A DNA stretch of 64,000 nt from Sceloporus undulatus (GCF_019175285.1 NC_056528.1:48986353-49050352); one strand, 5' to 3'; positions 12,383-24,355 are shown, counted from the stretch's first letter. The notes: generated by a model not told the origin, from the letters alone. Program-made: numbers and translations.

Positions 12383-12484
12383 GCACCCATGTCACCATAG
12401 TGGAGTTTATAAGAGCCACCCACCTGGTTCCCATCAGCTGAAGGGCTCTAATGTTTCCTCTCCAGCAGACCCCCTCTATTATTT

Positions 12485-12982
12485 ACTACCAATAAGAACT
12501 AGACAAGATCCAAAAGAGTAAAGACATACAACTGAACCCTAAAGTCAGAATTGTCCAAGCCGTTGTATTCCCCATCACCATGTATGGATGAGAGAGCTGG
12601 ATGGCGAAGACGATGGATAAGAAAATCAACTCCTTTGAGATGCTGGAGAAGAGTGCTGAGGATCCCACGGACAGCCAAAGAAATGGTCCTTGAACAGATC
12701 GAGCCCGAAATTTCCTTAAAAGCTAAGATGATCACATTGAAGCTGTCCTACCTTGGCCACGTCATGAGAAGGTAGAATACATTGGAAAAGATAATACTGC
12801 TAGGAAAGGTTGAGTAGAAAGAGAAGGAAACCACACACCAGATGGATAGACTCAATGAGTTTACAGGACCGGAGCAGAGCAGTTGAGGATGGGAGGCTTG
12901 AAGATGTCTCATCCAAGGATCACCATGAGTTGAGGTCTTCTGGAGGACAGTTAACAACTACAACAAATACAACAACAACGCT
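12485..12982 (+). mobile_element. RTE/BovB-like LINE 3' end
   Basis: Translations in shifting frames recall the carboxyl end of BovB-type reverse transcriptase: a Val-Phe-Pro-Ile-Thr-Met-Tyr-Gly segment near 12565, 'NSFEMLE', then 'LKAKMITLKLSYLGHVMRR' at about 12717-12772, then 'RKRRKPHTRWIDSM'. It ends in a CAACAACAAC-rich tail. It is 5'-truncated with stops and frame changes. The RTE assignment rests on remembered motifs. Confidence 0.7.
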
Positions 12983-15164
12983 TATCTTATAGCAGTGACA
13001 TGTGCCAGATTTTGGTAACCAAACAACATCTTGGGAAAGGCAAGAACCGCCGCCATTAATTCCAGCTCAGAACAGTTGCCCAACTCTAAAGTAAAGAGCG
13101 AGCAAGAGAGAGAAAAAGAGGCAAACCTATGCTTTTGTAAGTACTCCATACTGCCGATTACGTTCTGAGCGCCTTCGTCTGTTTTGTTTCAGCGCTAACC
13201 TTGTTCTGTTTCATTATGTTTTGATGATTTATTGTTTTAATTCTTTGGATGCCGGCCACGTTCTGTTTGTTATTTTATAAACTAAATTTTAAGCAAGCTG
13301 TCGGATGAATGAACGAGTAAATAAAACAGTCTCTGGAGGAAGGGTAGCGCAGGTTCTTGCAACAACGGGTAGACAATGACCACACCAAGGATACCTTAGC
13401 CCAGTGTTGCCTTTTCACTAGCTACTGGCCAGATTTCCTAGGGAAGAGCCTGGTAAGAATGGCATTATATTCCCTTGTTGGTGTTGGTGTTAAGATGTTA
13501 CCCAAATTGGCAAATTTCTTCATAAGTAGGATAGAAAGAAATGGAGATTTGCTTTGAATAATAATCAAGACTCAAACAGGGGAGAGCCAAACTGATGGAT
13601 TCATTTTTCCAAGCCAAGGGTAATGAGCACTTGGTCCTTTAAAAAACTTGTATTTGAATCCCTGTGTATTCGGTTCTGGATACGAATTAAGGTTTCCAGT
13701 TTTTCTCCTGACAGCTGCAACAAGAGAGGAAACTATATCATGACCCCCTCTCTTGAATCTGGCCAGTGCCAATAGTTGAGAACTTAATTCAGTTCAGTTT
13801 AAGAAATACTGGCAGAGACCTTGCATTGTCAGACATGAGAATGACGCCAGCATGCCTTCATCATATTTACGTCTGACAATGCCACCCCACCAAAAAAGAC
13901 CTACCTTTTTGATCAGGCAGTGCCCCGAATGAAGCGTTTATGCGATGCTGCAGAGCTCTCCCAGCCATGGGGCTTATTGAGAACAGGCCGCTGGAGAGAC
14001 CTCTTGGGATCCTGCCATAACTGCTTCTCTTAATGCACCCTGTGACCGAGAATGCATTGCCGGCATCGTTCCCCTGTGGCAGAATGACAGCATGCCAGCC
14101 GCTAAATTTACAGCTCATGAATTCAATGCAACGAACAAAATAGGGATGTGTGAGAAAGCAAAACTGACAGATTGAGCTATCCTATGTTCACAGCCAGGAC
14201 AAGAAGGTGTGACAGTTTGTCCAAGAACGTGGTCAACATGTTCAGAGCCTAATGGTTCGCATGGCCAGCTAACCCTCCACCCCATAAGTCTCAAGACCAG
14301 TAGGGAGAGGAGCTTACAACCGTCCATTGACCAAGATGATGAAGAAGCTGCCTGTCTCAGCTGTGAAGGGAAGGAAAATGAAGTCCTTCTCCTTCCAGGA
14401 GAGTGACTTTGTTTCTGCAGTTGCAGCTGAGATGGGCATTTTGCCCCTTGTGCCATCTAAACAGGTCATTGTGGCAACTGGGCACTTTCTTTTAGGCTGT
14501 GTGGACAAGGTTATGGTTACAAATTCACAGCTATGGTACTGAATACCAGACAGGTCTTTATCTGCTGAGGAAAGGGGAGCAGAGAGGGGACTAACCAAGA
14601 CTCCTGTAGAAGGGGATTGCACAGCCTAGGAGCAGCCACCAAGAAGACCCTCTCCTATTCCTTTACCAAACATGCCTACGAAGATGGCAGGAGGGAGAGG
14701 AAGGCAAGCGAGAGTAGGATGAGTGGAGAAGGTGGGAAGATCATTGCAGCCTCCATTGTAGCCATGTAAGCAGTTTTGTTCCTTATTCCCAGAAGGAGTG
14801 CTTTGGTTGTTTGTTTACTAGAGCTGCGATGGCAGTTTTGATAAAAAAGGTAAATCACACTTATACTCTGTATGAAAAATTGTCAGCAAAACATGAGTGG
14901 GAAGTGATACTTCTCCCGCAGGCTTTGCCACCAATCTTTGTTTTTTGCCAGTTCTATAAGTAGCAAAGTGCCATGTTTGAGAAGCTTTGCTTCAATGGGC
15001 TCATTACCCTTTTTTTACATCTATTTATCACAATGTCCCTCCCGGCCTAAACATAGATGCAGAGACGGAGCAGTTGCTTGGACGTCCAGAAGAAAATGAT
15101 GTCCATCAGCATACATTTGTCAAGAACGGAAGGGAGAAGAGGAGACAGAAGGAATGGAAGAATA
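12983..15164. other. Intergenic, no gene recognised
   Basis: No exon was found. The part 14565-14690 contains 'GAGCAGCCACCAAGAAGACC', which resembles a CR1/L2-type 3' region (weak). The part 13860-14120 is non-repetitive. Confidence 0.45.
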
Positions 15165-15312
15165 TGTTGTTGGGCCTTCAAGTTGACTTATGGTGACCCT
15201 GTTATTGGGTTTTCTTGGCAACATTTATTCAGAGTCAGCTTGTCCTTACCTTTCTTTAAGGATGAGAATGTATGACTTGCTCAAGTTCACCAAGGGGTTT
15301 CCAACTTTCCAT
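15165..15312 (-). repeat. tRNA-derived SINE, 3' part
   Basis: In reverse orientation it has the tail 'GTTGTTGGGCCTTCAAGTTG' and body, with the head missing. It lies just before a second copy in the same orientation. Confidence 0.7.
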
Positions 15313-15335
15313 GTAGGGGCTGCTACACTACTCTG

Positions 15336-15547
15336 GTAGTAGTTTCCGAATTATGGCAACCCTAAGGTGGACCTGTCATGTGGTTTTCTTAGCAGGTTAC
15401 TTCAGAGGGGGGTTGCCATTGCCATCCTCTGAGGCTGAGAGAATGTGACTTGCCCAGGATCACCCTTTCGGTTTCATGCACAGCAGGGATTCAAACCCTG
15501 TTCTCCAGTCATAGTCTAATGCTCAAACCACTGCACCATGCTGGCTC
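15336..15547 (-). repeat. tRNA-derived SINE, near full length
   Basis: Read on the minus strand: the head ending 'GAGCCAGCATGGTGCAGTGG', the B-box region 'GGGTTTGAATCC', the middle, and a tail with 'GGGTTGCCATAATTCGGAAA'. It sits head-to-tail with the copy at 15165. Confidence 0.85.
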
Positions 15548-16298
15548 TCTTGAATGTACATATACACACCAACAATTATTATGATGTCTCAGTCTTCTCC
15601 ATGGATATAGATGGTGAAGGGGAACTGCCTCCCCCAGTAATTCCAAGAGAAATTAGGAGGTGAATCAAGGAGGCAACATTATGGAAGAAATTCTTTTCTG
15701 TCCCATGCTCCAACAGTCCAGAATCTGAACAGAGTGGAAGCCCTGCATTCAGTACCCATAAGGTTTAATAGAGAAGGTGCCATCTTACCTTACATTGCAC
15801 ATATGCTATAGACACTTTCCACTCAACTAACATTCCCGACCAAATATTTACATAGTCTTCCCAGGTGTCAAAAGTGACCTTCTGCAGACTTCCTCCATAC
15901 TCCTGGCTATCAGAAGGCCTTTAACTCTTACATACCAGGGAGAAAGAGACATGCTGGGTATAGCTCCAGCCATGAGCTTAAAGCTTTCTTAGCAATGCCA
16001 TCTACATCAATCAAAATACTCTGGGCTACTCCTGGAGTATTTTGGTCCCAAAACTGCCCCAAATTCCCTCCATTGCCTCTGCATTCTGAAGCGATGCCTG
16101 TCTACTTACTGTCTACCTGCCCATCCGCTGTGCCATCTGGTGATACCACCGTTGGTGCAAGTTGATCTCTTTAAAGGTGAAAACAGGGTTCCCAGCATCA
16201 ACCGCATGGCTGGGCAGCTTGCCATGAAGCGACCTGTGGCAGCACCTCATTCTGATCTCAGACACAAGATGCCCATGTAATAACTTGGAAGTAGAGTA
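15548..16298. other. Intergenic, no gene recognised
   Basis: I see no exon, RNA gene or nameable repeat. Confidence 0.45.
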
Positions 16299-16552
16299 CA
16301 GTGGTACCCCGGGATACGAATGCGCCGCCTTACGAAATTTCCGGGTTACGAAAAAAATCCAATTAAAAAAACTGTTCCGGGTTACGAAGGTTTTTTCGGG
16401 TTACGAAAAAAAATTTGGTGCTTTTCGGCGCTATTTCACACGAAATCGCGGCTTTTCCCCATTAGCGCCAATGGGTTTTTCGGCTTGCGAAGTATTCCGG
16501 GTTACGAAAGCGGCGGCGGAATGAATTAATTTCGTAACCCGGGGTACCACTG
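16299..16552. mobile_element. Tc1/mariner-type MITE, complete and young
   Basis: The TIRs are CAGTGGTACCCCGGGATACG on the left and CAGTGGTACCCCGGGTTACG on the reversed right end, one difference in 22 bp. They are flanked by the TA target duplication (16297-16298 and 16553-16554). The 254-bp interior contains repeated CGGGTTACGAA motifs and no transposase. Confidence 0.92.
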
Positions 16553-16763
16553 TATATGAAACGTATTTTATTGCACTGTAGTTTTTATGATCCAGATTCG
16601 ACAAGCCAAAACCTATATATTATTAAGTAAGATGAATAGAAGATCAGACTTTTTTTAATGTAAAATTCTTGCTGGAAGATAAAGGCCCGGATGTCAGTCT
16701 TGTAGTGGCCCAATTTCTCTCTAAGACAGGTAGGATCAGAACCTATTATGTATAAAGGGACAG

Positions 16764-17102
16764 TTAGGCCCTGTACAGACCGGCAAAAAGCGCTGGCCTG
16801 TCAGGGCTGAGCATCATCATGCTTGATGCCCTAACGCTGCCACCAGGGTGCCATTTTGGTGTGTGCAGGTCCACACACCGTGCGCCCTTTGGATGCAGCG
16901 CCAGAGGTGCATCATCACGCTGCACAGCTGCAGTTATGGCACCCTATAGAAGGCACAAAAAGGAGTCAGTTTTGCCAGCTCCTTTTTTGTGCTGCCTAGG
17001 GGCCGGATCCAGGCCGTGCCATTTGGTTGCCAGGGCACCGATCTGGCCAGTAATGGGGTGACTGCAGACCACCCCTTTGGGGCGATCTGTATAGCCCCTT
17101 AG
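16764..17102. mobile_element. MITE with GGCCCTGTACAGACC ends
   Basis: The left end is TTAGGCCCTGTACAGACC and the reversed right end CTAAGGGGCTATACAGATC. The element is about 340 bp, GC-richer than its surroundings, and has no coding capacity. Elements at 6172-6540 and 45262-45496 have similar outer ends. Confidence 0.7.
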
Positions 17103-17688
17103 AGTTAGAGTTAGAGCTTGATATTAGCAACTTCCTCTACTCTTGTTTTATTTGGGGAAATTTTATGGTGGGAAATTTTGATGACTTGTACATCTTGACT
17201 CAGTGCTTAAATTTTGGGTCTATGGACCCTAATAAATTATGACGGACTGACTTATCTCTCCAAGTGACTCATTGCCACCACAGCCAGGCCAGGTGACACA
17301 GCAGGGTGCATGTGCAAACATCTGCCTGGTGTTGAAACAGAGGGCCAAGGTAGAGGTCAAGGAAGCCCTGGGTCCAGGATACTCCAGGCTGCCCCCAGTC
17401 AATCCTAGCCAATGCAGAGAGCAGCCCAGGGCAGATGAACAAGCTTGACTTCTTAATTGGGAAGATGCCACTAAGTCAGACCATAATGCCAGCCTGACAA
17501 AGGCAGAGTCATTAGTAATGCTTGTTTGCCAAACAAGGCACTTTCCGTATGACTAACATTGCACTTGATTATTATAATTGTCAGAAGGGTTTAGGGCTTG
17601 CTGCCAGTGCCAAATGTTCAAAAATCATGTCAAGCTTTTAGGAGAATAACATCTTATTTGAATTTAAAAGGAGCAATGCATAAATGGA
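17103..17688. other. Intergenic, no gene recognised
   Basis: I see no exon or nameable repeat. Confidence 0.45.
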
Positions 17689-17805
17689 GTGAGCGTGGGT
17701 TAGGGATTGGAGTGTCGGACTACGACTCTGGAGTCCAGGGTTGGATTCCCAGTTCAGCCACAAAACCCACTGGGTGACCCTGGTTGGAAATGACCTGAAG
17801 GCACA
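17689..17805 (+). repeat. tRNA-derived SINE with internal deletion
   Basis: The head with 'GGAGTCCAGGGTTGGATTCC' runs to 'CACTGGGTGACCCTGGTTGG' and then jumps straight to the tail 'AAATGACCTGAAGGCACAC'. The middle third is missing. Confidence 0.8.
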
Positions 17806-17911
17806 CAACATGTACACACGAATACATACATTAAAACCAGCTCTATGGATGTTCTCCCTTTCTTGCCTGCATATCTGGCCCATGCGCTGTGCTGTCATTT
17901 TTACAGGAGTA

Positions 17912-18155
17912 AAAGCAATTCTGGAGCATGCTTTGGTCAATGGGAGGAATGCATACAAGCAATAGAGTCAGTTTGAAGCATGCGCACATGGATGAGGAAA
18001 TAAAGGGATGGATCATGTCCATTACCGCAACATGATCCACCCTTTTATTTGCTCATTCCCCCCTCCACTAAATGCATTTGTGCGCATGCTTCAAACTGAC
18101 TCTGTTGCTTGTACGCATTCCTCCCATTGACCAAAGCATGCTCCAGAATTGCTTT
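17912..18155. repeat. Large near-perfect palindrome
   Basis: The left arm 17912-18017 and right arm 18031-18155 are inverted copies with few mismatches and one insertion of about 16 bp, separated by a spacer of about 13 bp. The outer part 'AAAGCAATTCTGGAGCATGC' is identical in both arms. It could form a hairpin of more than 100 bp and is probably a foldback MITE. Confidence 0.9.
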
Positions 18156-19223
18156 GCTTGCATTAGAAATGTGTATCTTTAATTGCTTTCTGTACCATGA
18201 AAGAAAACACTATCAAACTGTGGCTGGCTTAAATCTTTTGGCAATTATTTGATCATTTAATTAAGTGAAGGTTTTTTCCCCTCCCCTCTTTCCTTTCCTT
18301 TCACTGGTCCAACACTGACTCTATTTATAACTCTTTGAGGAAGACAGCGCGCAGAAGTCCAGACGAAGCTTTGAATTGCTTCTGTTTGGGCTGCATTCCT
18401 GCTGCTTTCCACTCCCCAGTCCCCTTGCAAAGCCGACATGGCTCTCAACCAGGGCTGTTTGTGTGTTTAATATGGATCCCGTGTCACATTGATGTCAGAG
18501 CGCTGGCCCTTAATGATGTTCCAGATAATGATGCGTTATTTAGGAGGCTCCAAACAAAAGCATGTAAGATTGGAGGGCATCTTGCAAAGCAGAGCTGAAT
18601 TGCAAACAGGTGCCCTTTCGCTGCCAGGAAATGAATTCTAGCTCTTATTTCTTTTTTTCCTAACATGCTTTAAGGTTTCTCCTTTTTTGCCCCAAGTTAA
18701 AAACCAGATGCCATCCCCTCCAATTCATTTGCTTTTCTCCTCCATAATAGAGAATGCAACAAGAGCCGTGGGTCTCTGATGCAAGCAAATGGTAGCTGCA
18801 AGGGAACAGCAATTAATCATTCCTGTATAGTCCGAAAGCCATCTTTCTGTCAAGGATCCGCCACAATAGGATTATTGAATTCCAAGAAGGGTCCTTTGCT
18901 AACCGGCTTATGAAAACGCCCGCCGATAGGGCAGAACTCAGATGGAAATTGCAAAAGCAATTTGTACATAGCGCAGCCGGAGCTCCGATCAGAGTCCGGA
19001 AAGTTACATTTTTCTTTCAAAAGGCTTTTAAAAATTGAATCTTTAAGGTCAGTATCCTGTTATTAACATATGTAATTTGCAATTGCACCTGCGTGAGTCA
19101 GCTGGCATCCTCTTTGGAAGTTGAACTGAAGATTTCATCAAGTTGAAGTGTGGTGCTGGAATAATACTGGGTTAAGACTCAAACCACTATGCCACACCGG
19201 CCTCCTACTCAATACTGCTCAAG
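18156..19223. other. Intergenic, apparently single copy
   Basis: No exon was found. The part 18180-19100 is non-repetitive and AT-rich, and is a candidate for conserved noncoding sequence on appearance only. A SINE 5' fragment in reverse orientation lies at about 19160-19205. Confidence 0.45.

Positions 19224-19275
<52 letters not shown>
19224..19275. repeat. (GATA)n microsatellite
   Basis: Twelve to thirteen perfect GATA units, followed by a degenerate edge. Confidence 0.97.
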
Positions 19276-19276
<1 letters not shown>

Positions 19277-20280
19277 GATATGTAGGTATGTAATTCAGTG
19301 TGTAGGGATTCATGAATATCACCCTTTCAGTGGGGCTGATGGCAGGATAGCTCCTTTAAGATTCAAGTTAGACCCAGAGCAGATATTTTGCCCCATTGAC
19401 ATGGACCCCACTCATGCTTCCCTAATGCTCCAATGCTACATTGCTCCAGGAATTTTACATCATGGATTAGTCCTCCTATTCAGCACTGCCCAAGTATGTA
19501 TTTATGTATGACTATAATTTAAGACAGGCCAAAGTAGTCTGTCAAGCCTTGGCAGCTGCCCAAACATGCCAACATCACCCATTTATATTAGACCATCATC
19601 GCTGGCTTGCCGGGTGATGCACCACAAGACAATGTTGTTGAACAACTAAATGCCACACGATGATCTGACGAATTACGGAAGGTAATTGGTTAGAACAGAC
19701 ACCAGGAGTCCAGTAATCGAATCAAGGGCATCACAACCCTGACCTCCACAGATAGGGCTTGACATCAAAACAGGAGTCTGCAAGTTGGTATATTATATTT
19801 CCCTTGATGTGGTACTCTTCATAGTGTGCCACTGGAAAGTCATCCACAATCTAATCTGATTTTATATACAGAGAGAGAGAGAGCGCACAGCTGTAGAATA
19901 TTATTTCCACTTCCTAGGAAATCTGCAAAGCTTTGGTGCTTCTGTCTTTTCATCTGGAGTTCACTGCCATGGATGCGATTTAAGCTTTACATTGGTATTC
20001 AGAAGGCTGAGCGCATGGATTCCCTTTGTTCTGGTAATGGTGGTGGCAGACTTAATCCTTTAAAATGGGAGTCTATGAAGATAAAGGCTGGGAATTAACC
20101 CTCTCTTTAAAGCTTGACTCAGCAAGGAAAGGCTCCAGAAAATGGATGGAAGGATGGATGGATGTTGTTTCAGTCTGAAGGACATGTTCTGAGCATAACG
20201 TTTAAACAGACATGGATGATCTCTCCTTCGCACAAGGCAAAAGAAGCAATGGGATGCTATGGGTGAAAGGCAATGGCAAG
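19276..20280. other. Intergenic, no gene recognised
   Basis: No exon or nameable repeat is seen apart from a short GA run at about 19871-19883. Confidence 0.45.
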
Positions 20281-20711
20281 CTGCGTATTACTATTTTCTT
20301 ATATCCAGCCTTTCTCCCAACATAGGGACTCGAGGTGAACATATCACAGGGTTTTCTTGGAATGTGTTTTCAGGGGAGATTTGCCATTGCTGTCCTCTGA
20401 GGTTGAGAGAGTGTGACTGGCTCAGTGGGGTTCCATGGGCAAACAGGGATTCGAACCCTGGACTCCAGAATCAAAGTCCAGCACTCAAACCACTACACCA
20501 GTGATGGCGAACCTATGGCACGCGTGCCAGAGGTGGCACTCAGAGCCCTCTCTGTGGACACATGTGCCATCACTCCAGCACAGAGTTTGCCAGAGTTTGT
20601 TACTAGAAAGCCAGAGGGACATGGCACTTTGCAATAAATAAGTGGGTTTGGGTTTGCAGTTTGGGCACTCGGCCTCCAAAAGGTTCACCATCACTGCAAT
20701 ACACCATGTCT
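20281..20711 (-). repeat. tRNA-derived SINE split by a hAT insertion
   Basis: The reverse-orientation SINE body occupies about 20290-20498 and resumes at 20697-20711 with its head. The B-box region reads GGATTCGAACCC on the plus strand. The interruption is the hAT element at 20499-20696. Confidence 0.82.
20499..20696. mobile_element. Non-autonomous hAT element with 8-bp TSD
   Basis: The ends are CAGTGATGGCGAACCTATGG and the inverted AGGTTCACCATCACTG. The flanking octamers are CACTACAC (20491-20498) and CAATACAC (20697-20704), a hAT-type 8-bp target duplication with one change. The 198-bp element has no transposase. Confidence 0.88.
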
Positions 20712-21261
20712 CTGGATATCAAATATGAATATAAAATTTGGGGTCTATTCAGCTCATTTTTGGGGAGTCCATGAAAACACATGACATTGAAATTCACCAA
20801 AGAGAGAGAATTTTGCAGGGAAATGTTGGAAGGAAATCCACTTCCGCTTTCTGAAGGGCCTGTTTCCAGCTCTTGGCTTCCAGGAACGGAGCGGCGGTTT
20901 CCGATAAGCAAACGGCTTGTTTTGCTCCCTTGTCTTTTATCCTGCTGCTCTTAAGGTGTGCTCCAAACGCTTTTGCAAGAATGCCAAATGCAGCTTCTGC
21001 GCCATGGTTTTGGATGTAGGCCCATTTATAAAGCCTTGGAAAAGGAAGCTTATCAGCTATCATCATCCATTCATGCAGATTGACACTGCTTTACCGGTTA
21101 AGGCTCCATTCTGTGGAATCCTGGGATTTATAGTTTGTTGTGGCGCCAGAGCTCTCTGGCAGAGAAGGCTAAATATCTCACCAAACGTCCATAGCATTGA
21201 AACATAGCAGTTAAAGCAGTGCCAAGCCGCAGTGTATATGCAAACCATGACGCTCTGCCTT
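20712..21261. other. Intergenic with a MITE fragment
   Basis: No exon was found. The part 21077-21228 is a diverged copy of the palindromic MITE best seen at 56244-56470, sharing 'GGAATCCTGGGATTTATAGT'. Confidence 0.5.
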
Positions 21262-21516
21262 TACTAAAAATGGGGTCAAATCATTCCTTATGCAGAATTC
21301 CAAAATCCAAAATATTCCAAAATCCCAAATTGTCCACATGGCTGGCTGAGAGAGTGACACCTTTGCTTTTGGATGGTTTCATGTTCACAGGCTGTGTGTT
21401 TCACGCGCAAAATTATTGTGCATAAAATTACTTTCAAGCTATGCTTATGAAGCATATACAAAAACATCAATGAATGTCATGTTTAGACTTGGGTCCCATC
21501 TCCAAGATACCTCATT
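21262..21516. mobile_element. Tigger-like (pogo) non-autonomous element, partial
   Basis: It shares with 51552-51855 the phrases 'AATTGTCCACATGG', 'AGTGACACCTTTGCTTTTGG' and 'ATGTCATGTTTAGACTTGG'. The overall plan matches my memory of mammalian Tigger2/MER2-type consensus sequences. Both ends are damaged. Confidence 0.6.
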
Positions 21517-21519
21517 CTG

Positions 21520-21600
21520 TGCAGTCAGTCCTCCTTATCCATGGATTTTTTTTATCCATGGATTGAAGCATCCATGGTTTGAAAGTACTGGAAATACTTC
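21520..21600. mobile_element. Mariner-like element fragment
   Basis: The segment 'CAGTCAGTCCTCCTTATCC' followed by repeated 'ATCCATGGATT' words is the end of a mariner/Tigger-type element like that at 32574-32802. Confidence 0.5.
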
Positions 21601-22428
21601 CACAGATGCCGGCAAAACGCCTTTGACTTCAACTTATTGATCCCCTGCTGGAGGGCGAAACCTGCTGTTCATCATGTTTCAGTGTCTCTATTTCTTGTTT
21701 CCATGGCTTGTTCCCATTTTATCACACCTGTCCCAGCCTCCTGGGGAATATCAGGAATCCTGTGAATGCTGTCGCTTAATGGCTTTCCTCAAATGTCAGT
21801 TGTTTAAAGTTTCGCAGTTTAACCTTTCTCTCCTGAGCAAGGAAAGCCATCAAAACCCTCCTGAATGGTGCATTTCCAATTAACATTTGTTTTCCCCAAT
21901 GCAACTGACATTTCCTTTCCATCGCCCCGCCACAAAGTTTCACGAGCAGCAATCTTGGGCACATAACATATAGCAAATCCAACAAATCCAACGGCTACCT
22001 TTAGATGTTTACTCTTTACTAGTTAACCATGAAGGTGCAGCAACACACTTGTTAGCTCCCATTGATTCCAAGGTAAGAGGTGAGCGTTTGCTTAAGTCTT
22101 CCCCGTCAAAATCAATGTCTGTCTTGGGTTCAGTTATGCCCTCGGTCATTAACTTTGCTAATATATTTTCCATCAGAGTTAACTTAACTCCTGCAAGTTA
22201 TATTCAGCTCCACTATGGATATTGCCTAGCATGAAATAATGCACAATAATCTTGAAGTGACAGTTTGTTGAATCAGTGTACGCTTGACTTATAGCGGGGA
22301 ATATAATATCATTTTCATTGTGCTCTTCATCAGCGCGCTTGCCATGCCAATAAAAGTTATTGTTGGCTCCTGGAGAGAAAGCGTCTCTGTCAGCCAATCT
22401 CATTTCCCAAAGGGGAGGGATAGCAATG

Positions 22429-22431
<3 letters not shown>
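21601..22431. other. Intergenic, apparently single copy
   Basis: No exon was found. The part 22030-22390 is non-repetitive and rich in TTAAC/ATTA words, a possible conserved noncoding element that needs alignment to judge. Confidence 0.45.

Positions 22432-22471
<40 letters not shown>
22432..22471. repeat. (TA)n microsatellite
   Basis: Twenty TA units without interruption. Confidence 0.97.
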
Positions 22472-22474
<3 letters not shown>

Positions 22475-22774
22475 CAGATCCCCAACCATCAGAGCGTGAT
22501 CATGTAAACACTGCTGCGCTATGCATTAACCTGCCAAACCCAATACTTTACACTCTGTATATTCTTACAGCTATAATTGGGGAGATGGTGTCCCAAAGAG
22601 TAATATAAGAGATTGCACTCCAGTGTTGCGCCAGCACATTTCAGCTAGGAGAAGGTCTTGGAAGACGCCCATAAACTCTTCCTGCAATTCGACAGCAGGG
22701 TTGCATAGTGCACATTTCTGCATGCAACATTATGCTTGGATGGTGCCCGATCAACTTGGTGTTGCGTGGCAGCA

Positions 22775-22975
22775 TTGCACAACTGGACACACAAGGCAAT
22801 GTGCCACCCAGTGCACAACTGGGTATAGAATCAAATGCTCCCTAGAAAGCGGAACCGAATACACAACCAAATGCATAAATAAATATGGACCCAAATAAGC
22901 AACCAAATGCACAAACTGATATGGAAGTGGATGCATAGCCAAATGCACAAGCAATTGTGGACATGAATATGGCTG
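22775..22975. repeat. Degenerate minisatellite, period about 39 bp
   Basis: The phrase 'CAACCAAATGCACAA' or close variants recurs about every 39 bp, with better matching units at 22860-22975 and weaker ones before. The repetitive plus-strand frame across it is a by-product. Confidence 0.65.
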
Positions 22976-22984
22976 GTGCTACAC

Positions 22985-23055
22985 TGAAGAAATAAAACAG
23001 TTTGATACCACTTTAACTGCCATGGTTCATTGCTATGGGATTCTCTGGTGCACCA
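22985..23055. mobile_element. Palindromic MITE fragment (ACACTGCAG family)
   Basis: The segment 'AGTTTGATACCACTTTAACT' followed by 'GCCATGGTTCATTGCTATGG' matches the left arm of the element at 56244-56470. Confidence 0.7.
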
Positions 23056-24355
23056 TGCTAGCTACTCAAGTATAGATAGTGGCATCCATGGGGAAAAGGT
23101 GATGGGTGCCAGAGCCCCAAAGGAAACTTGGCATTGGAGAAAGAGGCTGCTTAGAGTTATGAGATTTCCTCTGCCTTTCCTTGTTGCCGTGACCCAGAAA
23201 ACAGGGCAGCCATTGACATTAACAGAATTCAAGCCTGCATCTTGTAATTTAGCTTCAAGATCTCCAAGCCAATGCAGTTTGTGGATTGTGGGGATCCCTA
23301 AAATGGCGGGGGAGATATTCCTCCATTGATTCCACAATTTGTCTGGGTCTCCAAGGAACTATTTGTTGCTTGTGCGGACAAGCCCTCCATGCGGCGTGTG
23401 GGGCAAACACATCCTTTCCCGACGTCACCCTTCATTTGCTGGGAAAATAGACCTTCTGTAAATAAAATAAGATGCCTTTAATGATGGCTGTGTGCATAAT
23501 TGCCTCTTAGAGTATTTTGGGAATCACTTCATTATGGCATTTGGAAAGCACTAATCATAAGGGCCTTCGCTGAGTATGATGGCGCATCACTTCTCCCTCT
23601 CTCTCTCTCTCTCTTTTGCTGCAAGAAAACTGTTGGCTGAAGAATATCGCTGGTCTATTCTGGTGTAAACCTCCTGAGAAATGGCATTGGAAAATATTTT
23701 TGTCACTGGCAATCATGTTGCTTTCAGGTCCTTTTATTTGCCATTAGAAAAGACCGCAACACCTAAGACATACATACTTGAGTCCCAGCCATCAGCTCCT
23801 CTTGCTGGAAATCTCTGCTAATAGTAAGAATTTCTAACTTGGAAGAATCCAATCCAATCTATCTGCCTCCTTCCCTTCGTTCTTCCTTCTCCCCTCCCCA
23901 ACCCAGCGGCAGTTATTTTAAAAGAAATTAGAGCATCAATATTTGTAATTTAGAGTCTCTTACATGCATACAATGAGACAATAAAAAAAGAGGATTATCT
24001 GAGTATGCCTGATGCCTTGAGGAAGAAAAAGTCCATTTAAATTATTCAAATACAATTTGTCTTCGAAGCAAAATACAAATGGCGTTTACATTAATTTTCA
24101 AGCTGTTAGGAATTACGGCTCGGGGGGCTTGGCTGGAATCAGTCGCGTAAGCCGTAGATCACATTAAGTCGGAGAGATAGAAGCCGCAAAGTTTACCAAC
24201 ACAATGCTGTTGCTCCAGGATGAGGCTGGAAGGAGATCAGATGCTAATCCTGGGATGTTAAATGGATCTGGATCGCTACCAACCCACAAGAGCCAAAGTT
24301 AAGGGGGGCTATGCCAAGAACTGAGGTCTTTTGAGGTACACAACCGTGCTGCATG

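Noticed and set aside
13341-13560. Short open frame at 13357-13557
   Set aside because: No similarity or splice support; chance frame.
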